From: Stropharia rugosoannulata
Lineage: Eukaryota > Basidiomycota > Agaricomycetes > Agaricales > Strophariaceae
DNA length: 64,000 nucleotides
Direction of reading: 5' to 3'
Assembly: GCA_028532985.1 (NCBI GenBank)
Contig: JANCIK010000013.1
Coordinates: 1,054,001 to 1,118,000, forward strand
Shown here: piece by piece, positions 1 to 12,149 of the stretch
How positions within the stretch are numbered: position 1 is the stretch's first letter
Layout of the letters: each line of letters begins with the position of its first letter
Position numbers and translations under genes: made by a program
Notes under the pieces: model-generated
What the model was told of the DNA's origin: nothing
The model's database searches: none
The model's input: only the letters and a program-made list of their open reading frames with translations

Positions 1-904
1 ACCTAAAATTAATAAATACATGAAGCAACAATAGTGTGAATGTATTAGAAACGAACATTAAGCATGCATCCATGTCATTGTATGCTCCATTATCCAAGAG
101 GATCACCTTTCCAGAGCCACCTTCTTCGGCTGCTCAAATATTTGAGAATGTCTTCCTATATTTTGAGACCCATTTACCTGGTGTCCCCAAGAGAACTATT
201 TTTCCAGGAATATTATGCTTTTCGAGGGCCGCTCGAATGGCTAATGCGACACCAACACCTGTGAATGACGTTCAATGACAACAAAGAAAACGATACGTAG
301 ATAAGACAGCGTCAATACCAGATATACCAATCAAGTTATGTCCACAAGCATGTCCAATGCCCCTAAGGGCGTCCATCTACGTTTGCATGAGTAATGCGCT
401 CATCAAACAAGTTAACCTGGTTAGGATCTCACTTCAGAATTTACGCCGATTGTCCTTCCTCCCGATCCATGAGAAAATGTTGCCTTCCACGCTGTAGACA
501 GATGGTAAGATCTGGTCACTTCGAAACCATGTTTCTCCATGAAAGTTGTGTATGTGTCATGCGCATGGCTACACGAAACAGACGCATTGATAATTGAATT
601 CAAAATTCAAGTTGGTGAAAGGAGAAACTCACTGTTCCTCAAAGCCGAGCTCAGGATGAGCTAAACCACTCCGTTAGTATTTTCATATATATATATAAAG
701 TGCTGAATATACACTACCATGAATATCCAAGCTTAATTCCCTCAGTTCACCATCCAGATCTTTAATCTTGGCCTCGATGGTCTCCAGTATATCAGGCCGA
801 TAAATTTCTGTTGCCCCTGGACGAGCAGGTGTTGCTTGTGCCTTATCCTCTGGATGCCATACTTTTCCTGAATCCAAAGGCCGTTGATTATCGTGGATAC
901 ACAT
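1..904 (-). CDS. M20-family peptidase/amidohydrolase, 5' part (runs off the left edge)
   Basis: Zinc-dependent amidohydrolase of the M20 family, closest in motif style to the PM20D2 / aminoacyl-dipeptidase group. Read on the minus strand, exons give AHPELGFEEQ (near 660-635), then HDTYTTFMEKHGFEV, then a metal-site segment DALRGIGHACGHNLIG (about 385-340), then GVGVALAIRAALEKHNIPGK, and GTP joined across an intron to AEEGGSGKVILLDNGAYNDMDACL. The GHACGHN metal ligands and the AEEGG catalytic/metal pair are the family hallmarks. Short introns separate the exons, one of them holding a (TA)n tract near 685-698. The ATG at 904 is the first in frame and gives a plausible N-terminus. The C-terminal half and dimerisation domain lie outside the window. 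The gene runs divergently from the helicase at 1165, with about 260 nt between them. Substrate is unknown. Confidence 0.85.
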
Positions 905-1164
905 GTTGTCTAGACCGATAGTTCTACGCTTAAGGCAAAATATGTGACTGCCGCATCGTCTGCGTAGGTCTTCATGATTGGCGTGGAGTGAGACATGTGA
1001 TCATCAGAAAGCCCGTAAGTAGATTCGCAGAGTCAGTTGGAATCACTTGATCTGATACGTGAATGTACCTTGGTTGAACCCTATCAATCAACAGCTTCGA
1101 GCCGGACTTGTTCAAGGTCCATTCTTAAGACCGTTAATCGCGTCTTGTCAGCCTCATTCAAGTC

Positions 1165-4100
1165 ATGACCTACGAAGAAGACATTAGAATTTTCCTAGAG
1201 CGCCAACGCGTGTTGCTCGCAAAGGAACGGGAAGCTGAGATCGAGCGGAGTTCACTTTTGTTATCGAACTGCGGACCAAAATTATTAGAGCAGAAAGGTC
1301 TTTCTATAGTAGGGCTCGGTGTGGTTGGGATAAACATCGGACTAGGTGGTAAAACGTACGCTTTGTTTGTGCACACATGTGATTATATTAATCTTAACGT
1401 TATCGAAGGACAGCTTAATTGAACTGGAACGGCCATCTGCGTATCATACAAGTCCAATTTTCCCGCCACATAATTTGAGGTAGTAGATGGACACGATTTT
1501 CGTGCATTTTTGACCCAGTCTGCAGGTCTGGTGACCTCGCTCGAATTGAGGCCAATGTGTTATCTTCTACTGCGACAACTGCTGCAAAGAAATCCAAACC
1601 AGGAGCCGCTCCTATACAGGGTTCTCAAGTTGAAGGCGTTGTATACAAGGTCAATCAATAAATGTCAAGCTGGCGTTCTTTTGGTTTGACTAATTTAGAG
1701 AGTCCATAGGTATCAGACAGTCGCATTGTCATCGCTGTTGATTCCGCGGAGTCCAGCTCAGATGATTTAGATTTACCTGAACGATGTCGTGTCGTCAAAC
1801 TCGCCAACAGTATCACATACGATAGGTTCGCATAATCCTTTTGAAAATTGTTCTGATTTATCTCATAATTCATCTCAGGATGGATAAAGCCATTGACCAG
1901 CTCGAAAAGACCGTTCTATCTAAAGTATACTTCCCCCGCTCGGATGACTTCATAATCGTCTGATAAATTGTCTTAATAGGGAGACGGAACTCCATCTCTA
2001 GCTGTAACTCCTCTTGTCCAAGTACTACTTGGGCTGAAGTCCCCATCTCCTCGAACACGGGTCGATGGCCTATCCTTTTTCGATCCAAACCTGAATGAGA
2101 GCCAGAAGGCTGCCGTGCGGTTCTGCTTGGAGTCACCGGAAGTTTCCTGTATACATGGTCCCCCAGGCAAGTCGTACAAATGTGCAAGCGAAATTACATC
2201 AAACTTATCGACACACCTTCATAAAGGAACTGGTAAAACGCACACCCTTATCGAGATAATTAGGCAATTAACTTCGGAAACACCGTCAAATCCTCAAGCA
2301 AGGCGTGTTCTTGTCTGTGGTGCATCAAACCTTTCCGTCGATAATATATTGGAACGTCTTCTTGCTCTCCCTGTTACGAATAAGGTGCAGGCGCTCAAGG
2401 TTATGAGAATCGGACATCCAGCCCGTGTGATGGCTCATGAGGGTATCCTGAATTCAACATTGGAAGTCAAGTCCACCATGACAGACCAGGTTAGAACGTG
2501 TTGAAGCTGTCAGTACACATTGTACTAATCTTAATACATTTTTCAGGCAGTGCTTGCTCGCGATGTGAAGGATGAATTAAACAGCACACTAGGAGTACTC
2601 TCGGGGAAAGGCAAAGGCGTCAAAGGGAAGCGTCCCCGAGGAGCAGAACGTCGAAAAATGTGGGAAGAGGTTAAGGCCTTGCGAAAAGAGTGCGAACAAC
2701 TGGCTGCCCCATTGATAAACTATGCTTGACGAAGTATCCGTTATTCCAATCAGATACCGACAGCGAGAAGGGAGCGTGGTTAAATCCGTTTTGAATGAAT
2801 CACAGGTATTTCGTTTTCCGACAAACAGACAGTGGTGTAAATGACCCCCTATTCGTAGGTCGTCGTATCGACATGCCACTCATCAGGCGGTAGACAACTA
2901 TTTAGTCAAGATTTTGATGTAGTCATAATCGACGAGGCCACTCAGGCTCTTGAAGCCGTGAGTCGTTCTTTCGACCCATTGTTTCATTCGCAAACATTAT
3001 CTCTTATTCGTTTTCTTATACTTGGTTAGGTCTGCTGGATCCCGATATTCAAAGGCAAAAGGCTCATCCTGGCAGGGGATCCTATGCAATTACCTCCGAC
3101 CGTTCTCTCCCTTAATGCGGCGATAACTAAAAAGTCAGAGAATACTAACTCTACGAGGATCAACACAATGTCAACGCAGCAGTCACAGTCGCGTGCTTCC
3201 ACAGTAGACCTTTCTGATGACTCCGACTCGGACAGCTCTACAGCGGAGGATTCTGCAGATGACCTAGGTAAATCTCTTCCTGCCGTTTATTCAGAAGAGG
3301 CTTTGATGAAGGCCGTAGTACACTCCATCAAGTCTGTGTCTTTGAGGAATGACTGCCCCATCAAACTGAGACCATCACGTTCTCTCGAAACAACACTTTT
3401 TGACCGTCTGGAGAAAATGTATGGCTCAAGAATCAAGCGAATGCTGGAAATACAGTACCGGTACGACTTCTAACTTACTTTGATATTAATTGTAGTCAAC
3501 ATCTAATTATCATGCCAGTATGCACGATCAGATCTGTTCTTTTCCTTCCAAGACCCTCTACGGGTCGAAACTCAAATCGCATAGCTCCGTTGCCTCTCAT
3601 CTACTTCGCGACCTGCCGAATGTTCACACAGAAAACGAAGATGACGAGAAGGAGATTCTGGAAACCCCCATAGTTTTCTTTGACACAGCTGGATGCGAAT
3701 ATTTTGAAAGGCTCGACGGCGATGCAGACGAAGGAAGCCGATGCAACGAAAACGAGGCTACCATCGTTCAAAATTGGATCATAAAATTGGTACGTTGCCA
3801 TCCCGCTGTATGTGTAAAGCTTTTCCGAGTCGTTGAATTATTGCAAACAGGTAGACACAGGCATTACACCGAGTCAAATTGCGGTTATCACTCCGTAGGG
3901 GTTTTCTTACTGTATTAAACTTTCCGTGTACTAATCCACGATACCAGATATCAGGCACAAGTGACATTGCTAACATCTCTTTTGCGGCCGAAGTACGGCC
4001 CATCTCTCGAAATTGGTACTGTTGATGGTATGCAAGGTCGCGAGAAAGATGTTATCATTATCTCCCTGGTACGGAGTAACGATACGGTGAGTTGGTTCCC

Positions 4101-4428
4101 CACCATAATATTTTTACATGTATTCACCCAACTTGTGTAATTTAGAGAGAAGTCGGGTTTCTTAAAGAAAAGAGAAGAATGAATGGTGGGTGTTGTATGA
4201 GTATCATCATCATCACTGACATTTTTCGCAGTCGCCATGACGAGAGCCAAACGTCACCTTGTAAGTAGTAAATTTACAGCTATCTTTTTGCGTCGATATA
4301 TCACTCATTTCGACTGCTAGTGCGTGGTAGGGGATTCGTCTACGGTATGTCACGGAGGAAGCTACCTAAAGAAATGGCTGGCTTGGCTCGAAGACAATGC
4401 GGACGTTAAATATGCTGGATTAGAATAG
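1165..4428 (+). CDS. HCS1: SF1B DNA helicase, Hcs1/SMUBP2 (IGHMBP2) type
   Basis: ATP-dependent 5'-3' helicase of the UPF1-like SF1B family, matching the fungal 'DNA polymerase alpha-associated DNA helicase A'. The N-terminus ([21 protein letters not shown], then [10 protein letters not shown]) is typical of Hcs1. Helicase motifs in order: [12 protein letters not shown] (Q-like motif), GPPGTGKT (Walker A, split by an intron at 2167-2226), [13 protein letters not shown] (Walker B, near 2920-2960), [14 protein letters not shown] (motif III, near 3068-3105), [24 protein letters not shown] (motif V, near 4008-4082), and [19 protein letters not shown] (motif VI, spanning the intron at about 4182-4231). 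An acidic serine-rich stretch ([11 protein letters not shown]) is inserted between motif III and the second RecA domain. At least ten short introns are needed. It converges with the ATPase gene ending at 4594, leaving only about 165 nt. Role in replication or RNA metabolism is inferred from the family. Confidence 0.9.
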
Positions 4429-4593
4429 TTGTACAGTTTAGTATATACACAGGATACAATGGCGATTCTTTTGCCTATGCAAATAGGAGAATAACCGTTG
4501 AAGGATAACTTACGCGGCCAAGGGTATGATAACTGTAGCAAAAATAAGTGTGCAATGAGAAGGGTATATAAGTGAGTAATATAACCTCCTGCA

Positions 4594-7303
4594 TCAATAC
4601 TCATCAACGTCCGATAGCGAGGCATACTCAGAGACAGACTGATCGTCTTCATATTCCTGCACGACGTCCCTCATAGCATATCGCATAATAGGCGTCGTAG
4701 GCACCAGCTTCGGCCCAACCACTTCCATAACCTCTTCAAATACGTCTGCATGCAGCCTTCCCATGCCCATCTCCGATACAGGTACGATATCCTCTTCTTC
4801 ATCAATCGGCGGCGGCGGCGGTCCCATATCCAAGGGTGTAATTCCATGGCCATTGGCCACGAATCCACTTGCCGCGCTGCTACCTGCCCCAAGGATCACA
4901 GGCGTCGGCTCACGCACTATCGGCAGGGGAATACCACTGCGTCCTCGAGGTGTGTCGCCCCCAGGACCGCCGTTTTCCTTCGTCACAGTCTCGGTCCAGC
5001 GAAGATCCAGCACACGGCCCTTGATCATACCATCCACAGTACGCACGCCGAGCTCGCGGCATAGGTGGAAGTATGGTATATACTGAGTGTCTGGATGTGC
5101 CAGCCGACTCATCACCTTGAGGAGCTCCATGGCGGAAAATTCGGGGGGCGCGTTCAGACTGGAGATGTTGCTGTCGCCTTGACTCGTTACCGAGCCAGGT
5201 CCGAATGGATGAGTTATCGGGGAGTAGATCTTGAACCCCGCGCGCCCGAGTGCAGGATGGAGAGTTTCTGCAGTGCTACTGTTCGTGGGCCGCGGGCCCG
5301 ACTGGGAGTCGCCTTCGCCTGGATGGGAAGTTCCTGTAAGTGACTGAGAAGAGTGGATGATGTGCAGATTTAGCAGGGCATGAGCTTGCAAGAAATGCGA
5401 ACTCTGTTTAACTGATATGAGACATGCAGGGTTAGTTCATCTCGGGATAGGAACAAACAAGCGAAGTGCCTACTGTCTAGAGTTCCGCTCGAGTTTACTG
5501 TGCTTATCTTATGAATAGGCGGAAGGAACAAGGGTTTAAACGGACTGACCGTAATCTGTTATATAATCATGCCAATGTGCAAGCTTCCCGCCAAATGCTT
5601 CATACAGATGTTCGAAATTTAGTCCAGCGCGGAGACGGTCAGGAACACGGGGCAGAATCCTCTCCCGGAAGAACTGTCGAGTTTCTGCCCTAGTGCAATC
5701 GCCTATAGTGATGATCTTGTGCGTTGTAGTCAGTCCAACTGTTACGAAATTTGTGTGAAACGTGGAATTATACCTTGCAGTGTTGCATCACGTTAAGCTG
5801 TCTAAGCCAAGTTTGGTAGAATGGATCGCTCGTTGCGTGAATTACGTGGCACAGTCTATCTTGCTTCGTCAACACAAGCATGGAGTCCAAGAGGCACTTC
5901 ATAGTTTCAGTGGACTGAATGAGTGCTGGTCTAGTCAAATTCAAATAACCAGACAATCAGTGCATAAGAATTGTGGTCAAACGTGAGTATATGCGCACAG
6001 TTTATGAGCCTCGTCGAAGAAGATGACCTTTGGTCCAACGAAAATATGTGAATAGATGCTGGGTTGCAATGTATCGGTGGACTTACCGGCATCTTCTTCA
6101 CGCTTCTCACCTTCCCGGTTTCCTGTCCCTTCTCATTTTCTACATGCTGTTCCTTACTTTGGGAAAGACGTGCGCCCGTCGACGGTGTTTCATTCTTCCT
6201 CCTTAGGCTCCTGAATCCCCATCTTGGTTTTCGGGAAGTATCTTGACTTGCCCGATCGACATGCGTCTTACTTGAGTTATGTGTGTCTGTTGTGCCTTCT
6301 CGTCGGACGTGTTTACCAGGCTCACTGTCTGAGTCGTCATTCTCGCTGGGTAGCTGCGGCTTGAATTCCCAGTATTTTAAAAGAGCACTCTTCAATAGAT
6401 TATTGACCATCAACCCTTCTTTAGAATGCGGGTACCTACTTGGAAAAGTTCCATGAGACGGGCGATATCACTTGTTTTTATTGTTTGCATCTTGACGTCG
6501 CCCTTGTTTTGCTCCGACAGTCGACGTTCAACATTGAGACGATCATGCTGAATATTATGAGTTAAGATACTAGTATGATTCATGAGGAGGAGAAATTAGA
6601 TACTTACCTTGAAGCTCCACGCCTCTTTCTCAAAATCTTTATATCCCTCCATGTTGCTGGATATTTCCTCGAAGTACTGCTCCATTTGCTGGGACAGGCT
6701 GTTGTACAAACTCGACAAATCTGCGAAGCCTGCAATGCGCAGGTCAAAATGCAACACGTGGTACTCTTCGCGAGAAAGCACCTCTCGTAATAGTGCAGTC
6801 TGCTCGATCGTTCAGAATTAGGAACGTACAGGGAAGAAGAAAAATCGCACTTTCCCAACCGAGCTTGCACCAAAGAGTATAGTGAATGAAGGTTCTCCTT
6901 CCATAGCACGTTCTATGGCGGCCATCTCTGCTTTTCGAGGAAAGAAACCCGGTAATCGAGAGAATGTGTGTTTAGGACGGAGCTGAGAGCGTTCCTTGTT
7001 TTCGTTGATTTCTCTCCTGGCTTCTTCCAGTAGCTTCCGGGACTCCGTGAGCGAGCGCACTGTTTCTGCTGGCTGTACAAAGCTATAAACACGAGCACCC
7101 AGGCAAATCAAGAATATAGTTACGTTAGTGATTACACCAATAATGTCTCCCATCCCGAAAAAATTGCGCTTTTGAATGTCGGGTGATATATATGATGTTC
7201 GTCGACGAGGAATATTACTGCGAAACAACCAGTGTATGGAAGGAACCTTCGGACGCGATGTAGAGGGCTGAGACTTGCGTAGTTTTCCGGTAGTTAAGCT
7301 CAT
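4594..7303 (-). CDS. Probable mitochondrial P-loop ATPase (archaeal/STAND-like AAA)
   Basis: Multi-exon gene. The start at 7303 gives a basic, Arg/Ser-rich leader, then one likely membrane segment (IIGVITNVTIFLICLGARVYSF), which suggests a mitochondrial inner-membrane protein (inference). Next comes a coiled-coil-like stretch (RSLTESRKLLEEARREI) and the ATPase core: GASSVGK|T is Walker A (residues about 144-152, split by the intron at 6800-6850) and VIFFDEAHKL is Walker B (near 6002-6040). HVIHATSDPFYQTWL resembles a sensor strand. Between Walker A and B lies a polar, Lys/Arg-rich insert of about 100 residues (6090-6400). The C-terminal exon (4594-5391) is Pro/Gly-rich and acidic and ends in EYEDDQSVSEYASLSDVDEY. 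The frame is also open up to an ATG at 7621, but that stretch reads like 5' UTR. I recognise a conserved fungal family without a firm function. Confidence 0.72.
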
Positions 7304-8320
7304 ATAATCAGCTTTGGATTGAATCCGAGAAATATGAATAGAGCTTCTAGCTCGCGGCAATGAAAGACAAAGGGGAAGATAAAGGGATGCAGGAGAGGAC
7401 AGTGCAGCACTGCATGAATAGCGCGATATGATGTATATACAAGGGCGCGCTGTACACGCGTTGTAGCCATGGCGTGTCCGCGATGTTTGATGTAATGTTG
7501 GACAGCCACCCTGAACGTTTTCCATGATGTCCTTTGCGGCCGGTTTAGAATGCGGGGGTACAAAGGACGCCGCGCGCTGCGAGATAGCGATAGGAACAGC
7601 AGGTCGCATTATTCCAACCATTATTCCGTCTTGTTCGTACGGAAGTTGGGAAGATTTCGAATTAAGATATGCAGCAGATACCGATGGATAGTGTCAGGGG
7701 TTGAGAAGCCGATTTGGAACGTGTTCAAACTGTCCTTCGGCCTATTCTAAGGCTGTTCTTGAATGACCTCATGTATGACACGCACTTAATACAATACTTA
7801 ATGCAATAAGCCCTGCCCGCTTAACACTGTGAGCCACCAATAGTCTATGTAGATGAACTGTAGCATTAGACACTTACGGGTCATAACCTTGCTCTGGTTT
7901 TGAGTCCTGACATATAGTTATTTTGAAGCTTTCTTGTTTGCTTGTTAATCATGGTCATTGGTACGGAAATTCAGACATTGGCCTCCAGTGGGACTGTAAG
8001 ATATAAGATATAGGTGTGCCTTCGCGTTTGGGGAACTCATAAAACGTTCTTGGCAGATTTGTGCTGCATGCGAGATAGCTGTATGGGAGATGGCTGGAGG
8101 CAAGCCGGGGTCGAACGTTGAGCTGGGACTTGGCTGGGACCAAAATGAATAGTTAGGTACTCTTGAAGTACTCCGTGGGAAAAGTTTTACCGATCCCGGG
8201 TCTTTACCAGACCTCCCAGTGCATTATATTGCTTGTATATTGTCGCGTTAATCTTGTACTTCACTGAACAGGAGGGAAATCTAAAGTGGACGCGAACATT
8301 GCTTATAGAAACCAGATAAA
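7304..8320. other. Divergent intergenic region
   Basis: About 1.0 kb between the minus-strand ATPase and the plus-strand BAH/PHD gene. The first 318 nt beyond the chosen ATPase start are still open in frame on the minus strand and may be 5' leader or an N-terminal extension. The rest holds no ORF I can support, no RNA gene and no repeat. It presumably contains both promoters. Confidence 0.5.
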
Positions 8321-9958
8321 ATGCCCGGTCGCGTCAGAAAATCGCCTAAGTCCAAGCCGACGAGCTCTGACTTGCCAACGGAACAAAGTTGGGTGAAGAT
8401 GATTCACTTCAACAGCTTTGTTAGTAAGTTCGCTCTGACACGAATCAGTACTTGCCCTGATACTTTCCTCTTTCTTTAGTAACGAACAAAGAAGACGGAA
8501 CAGAACACAAGTTCTCTATGAACGACTGGTGAATAATGTACACATGCGTTCTTATTTCAGTCATTGATACTAGTCATTGGTCAAGCACCACGATATTACC
8601 CCATAACCAAGATCCGGAATCAAGCCCTGAACTTTGGAACTATTGGGTTGGGAAAATTGTTGATATACGCGCTGAAATAGATGACGAAGGGACAAATACG
8701 GTATGGGTGTTTTCTTTCCCGTAGTCTTCAACAAGCTGAAGGTCGAGGGCACAGGTCTGGGCGAAGGTACAATGGTTCTATAATAGTAGAGACACCTCAG
8801 GCGTTATAAAGTCTTTGTACGCGTCAAGGTTGATTAATTCAGAGACTTGACTTGCTTATTCTTTTCTAGCAATACCGACGCAGTTACTCCCTTCGAAAGA
8901 ATCTTCGCAAACCACTATGACTTTGTGGAATCACACGCGTTCGAAGGTATGTTTTCTTCTATACATCTTCCGAGTGTTCTTAAACACCCATTAGCTGTCG
9001 TCCGGGTCCCCTTATTAGACGAAAACTCTGTAGAGCCTCCTTTCATTTCGAGGGATGAGTTCTTCCAACGGTATACTCTCGAGTACAAGACTCGTATGCT
9101 GAAAGTAGGTGCTTATATGTTTATCTTTGTATCTGGCAATCTCAATTCGTGAAGCCTAAGCCAGGGTCAAGGAGTTGCATTTGCGAGCGTCCCTACAGTC
9201 CAGACGACCCTCTCGTAGAGAGTCTCATGCACTTCTGTCCCCGTCCCTCGTGTCGGCGAGGTTATCATCAAAGCTGCTTGCTTGCCGGAAAGTTCAAAGA
9301 GAGTTCTTCGATTTCTACTAAGTCCAAGTCCAGCGTTGTCCTCTCAAGTCAGCCCAGCTCTTCCCGGAGAAGCGCAAGAAAGCATGCAAGTCCAGTCAAA
9401 AGGCCAAGACCTACTACAAAGTCAGAGACAGCCGAGGTAACACTGTCAAGTCGCTCTTTACGCCTCCTGGCGTGCTCGCCTGATACAGATGACAATGTCG
9501 ATCTGGAATCGTTAGTTGCCCTCACGATAGTTCAAGTCCCTGAAGGCAACCCTGACTCGGCCAGAGCCTCAGAGAATCCGCCAACGAAAATAAGGCGAGG
9601 GCGCTCTTCCAAAAACACTACAGCTGCGACATTGGATACAGAAGTTGTCACACGATCCCTCCCGGACGTTCTCACAGATTTCCCGCCCCTGCTGCTCCAG
9701 GTAGCTCAGCAACCTATGGTGCGCGGAAAAGCATTTCAGCGGGGAGGCGTCTCTGGCAACATTGGGTTCGTCACGCGAGCTAGGAGACTTGTGTATCAAT
9801 TATTGGAAGGCTGTTCACTTCCGGATGACTGGGAACATCAAGTATTCGGTACACACAACGAGGAGAATTTGGGCGCAGACAACGCTATCATCAAACTGGT
9901 TGGAACCAAGAAAGCATTGCCCCACGTTATATGCCCCACTTGTAAAAGCGCCATCTGA
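8321..9958 (+). CDS. BAH- and PHD-domain chromatin protein
   Basis: Starts MPGRVRKSPKSKPTSSDLPTEQSWVKM. Exon segments then fit a bromo-adjacent homology (BAH) domain: ELWNYWVGKIVDIRAEIDDEGTNTVW, followed by SNTDAVTPFERIFANHYDFVESHAFE and a strand RVPLLDEN ending with ISRDEFFQRYTLEY. A PHD-like zinc finger follows: CICERPYSPDDP, HFCPRPSCRRGYHQSCLL (Cys/His ligands visible). After a long Ser/Arg/Lys-rich low-complexity stretch the protein closes with HVICPTCKSAI, a CxxC that could complete a zinc site. BAH-PHD proteins are nuclear readers of nucleosomes and histone tails. The basic N-terminus suits nuclear import. Several introns of about 55-65 nt interrupt the first 800 nt; the final exon (from about 9150) is long and uninterrupted. 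No exact orthologue assigned. Confidence 0.75.
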
Positions 9959-10426
9959 CTTATCTCTTATACTGTAACATATCTTCTCATATTGCTGTCT
10001 ATCTGATATTGATACCTCTTTGGATTCTTGTTCATATATTGTTGCTGTCATTGCACCGCTGACCTGCTTACATTTTTGCCGATACATTCGCATTCACATA
10101 TTTATTAGTTTAAAGCCTTCTTGATATAGTACTGTATATTTCTGGTATACACTGCCTGCCGCATCAACCTGCACGGGCCTTCATCAAAATCAATGTCTCT
10201 GCCTCATGCGCGGCTGCGCCAAGTCCGCATGCGAATCGACTGTATTGCATTGGCTGACATGCCCATGCATTATTTCTCTTCTATTCTTGTTCACCTGCTT
10301 TGTTATCAAACCGCCACACCGACTTCAGCGTACTTAGAACCATCTTACCATACCTCCAACTTGAGCTGGCTGACGCCTGTCACAACTCCACGGCATCATT
10401 GAACTAACAAACAAGCACCCGTAGGA
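9959..10426. other. Intergenic region
   Basis: About 470 nt between two plus-strand genes, expected to hold the 3' end of the BAH/PHD transcript and the promoter and leader of the next gene. A 69-codon ORF at 10193-10402 has no recognisable features and could at most be an upstream ORF. Nothing else is seen. Confidence 0.4.
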
Positions 10427-11211
10427 ATGAGTCGCTGGACCCATAACGAAGAGGTACGCAAATTCATTCCAGTACATACTTTGCTTCGTGATGACTAGAA
10501 ATAGTCATTTTCAGGATGCTTATCGCCTCCCAGAAGGATTTACTCGCATTGGATATGATGCGGACTCTCGTACATATACATTCAAAGACAAACAAGGGGT
10601 GAAATATCATGGCGAACCGGGCGCAGAGTACGGAATATTAATCCCTGTGTCACCTAGTACTGTCTCCACTCTTGAGAGTGTCAGGCCCCGAGCCTTTGCA
10701 CCATGTCAGTTCCTCGATTATTCCTTGGTACTTGTATCATCGTGACCGTATACTTATGATTTAATGCACAGCGAATGGGGGTAGCTCGCCTATTATATCT
10801 CCATCGGCAGACGAGTCTGCCCTTAGGACATTCCAGGAAATCCTCCCGCCCGAGCTTATAACATCATCCACACTGTCAACAGGCTCTCGCTTGTCGCGCA
10901 CATCAAAGCACAAGTCGGAGAACGGGAAGTCGAAAGAAGCACCGTCAGTGCGACCGCGTGCATTGGCGGTTCCCATTATGAAGGGCGTCGTCAGCGGTCT
11001 CCGCCGCTCCATGACCTCGATGCGCAAGCGTGCTTATACGCAGCCTGGTTTTTCCACCAAGCACGAGTCGCTTAGGGAAGATGACAGGGAGCGCCTGATG
11101 CAGACTGATTCGAGGGACGATATATGTCTGCCTAGGATGTCAATTTCAACAGCAATTTCGGAGGAGAGTCAGGAAATGTCTTCACGACCCTCTCTTCATC
11201 GGCTTTCATAA
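10427..11211 (+). CDS. Hypothetical protein, Ser/Arg-rich C-terminus
   Basis: Short multi-exon gene. The first exon MSRWTHNEE ends at a GT donor (about 10454). The second begins DAYRLPEGFTRIGYDADSRTYTFKDKQG and continues VKYHGEPGAEYGILIPV. A further exon from about 10772 (SNGGSSPIISPSADES) runs to the stop at 11211 with a basic, Ser-rich tail (KGVVSGLRRSMTSMRKRAYTQ) and ends SRPSLHRLS. The N-terminal block with YDADSRTYTFKD looks like a compact conserved fold; the tail is probably disordered. No signal peptide, membrane segment or catalytic motif is visible. I have the impression of a small family conserved in basidiomycetes but can name no function. Confidence 0.6.
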
Positions 11212-12149
11212 CCAACATTTAATATTACTACATGCTGTATCATTCTTACCGGTTGCAACCTCTCTGAATACCTCTCAAATCATTTTTTCCTTATCTAGTA
11301 TGTACTCTGTTTTGACTCTATTGCAGAATTTTAGCCTTTGGTATGCACCTACCTTCAAATCATTCTCGATCCATTCATTGCATTGATAATAGCAATGAGC
11401 TATCGTCCTACCTGCTTTCACCCTGTTCATTACGACATGAAGTGATCGGATTGTAAGTCAGAGCAGATAATCAACAGATAAGAAAACACTAAGAGTACTA
11501 CATAATGCACTCCCCGGTTCTACGCGAAACATAAAACGAGCTAGTACAATTATCGATATTATGCAGCATCCTATTATGTACTTCCTGCTCCAGTGTCTCG
11601 CTTGAATGCCAACCATAATACTTATGTTGGATGTGTGTTTTGGATCATGCCCGCTTCCATCGCGCCCGATCATCATTCCCAATAGGGATCTATAACTTCC
11701 TAATTTGTCCACAAAACCGTCCGGGACGCGTGCGATGGCCACGGCCCAGGTTCAACAGCGCCGCCTCCACAGGGTCTCCTGTAAGTCGCGACATGTCCAA
11801 GCACACTGCTTCAGACCTCAACTTTATACTTTGAGACAGTCGAGCCAGACTAAGGTCCACATGTCACGGCGCAAGCCTAGTCAAGCAAGAGTCGTCGACC
11901 ATTGGCTCCTTATATCAAACGGCTTTGCCTGCGGTTGTATCCAAGACAGGGCCTCTGCAGCTTTGCATCTTTGCATTGACAGACACTGAAATTTATGCAC
12001 TGTCCTCCATACTTCTTGGCTACTTGGCGAACGTCCTAATACACCCACCTGTTTACATGGTGCCTTTACAGATGGGTGCCTACGGGTGCTTAGTTAAATA
12101 GCGCGGGGAGTCGGGAACGCGAGAATTCTTAGCCTCTACAAGCATCGAG
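11212..12149. other. Intergenic region
   Basis: About 940 nt. A 94-codon minus-strand ORF (11742-11458) includes a hydrophobic stretch (IIGCCIISIIVLARFMF), but it has no supported splice context or family resemblance and is not called. The right part should contain the antiporter promoter. No repeats noticed. Confidence 0.4.

Noticed and set aside
7304..7621. N-terminal extension of the ATPase to the ATG at 7621
   Set aside because: The stretch reads like untranslated leader; the Met at 7303 gives a better basic leader followed by a membrane segment. Left as an alternative.
11458..11742. 94-codon minus-strand ORF with a hydrophobic stretch
   Set aside because: No splice or family support; could be chance.
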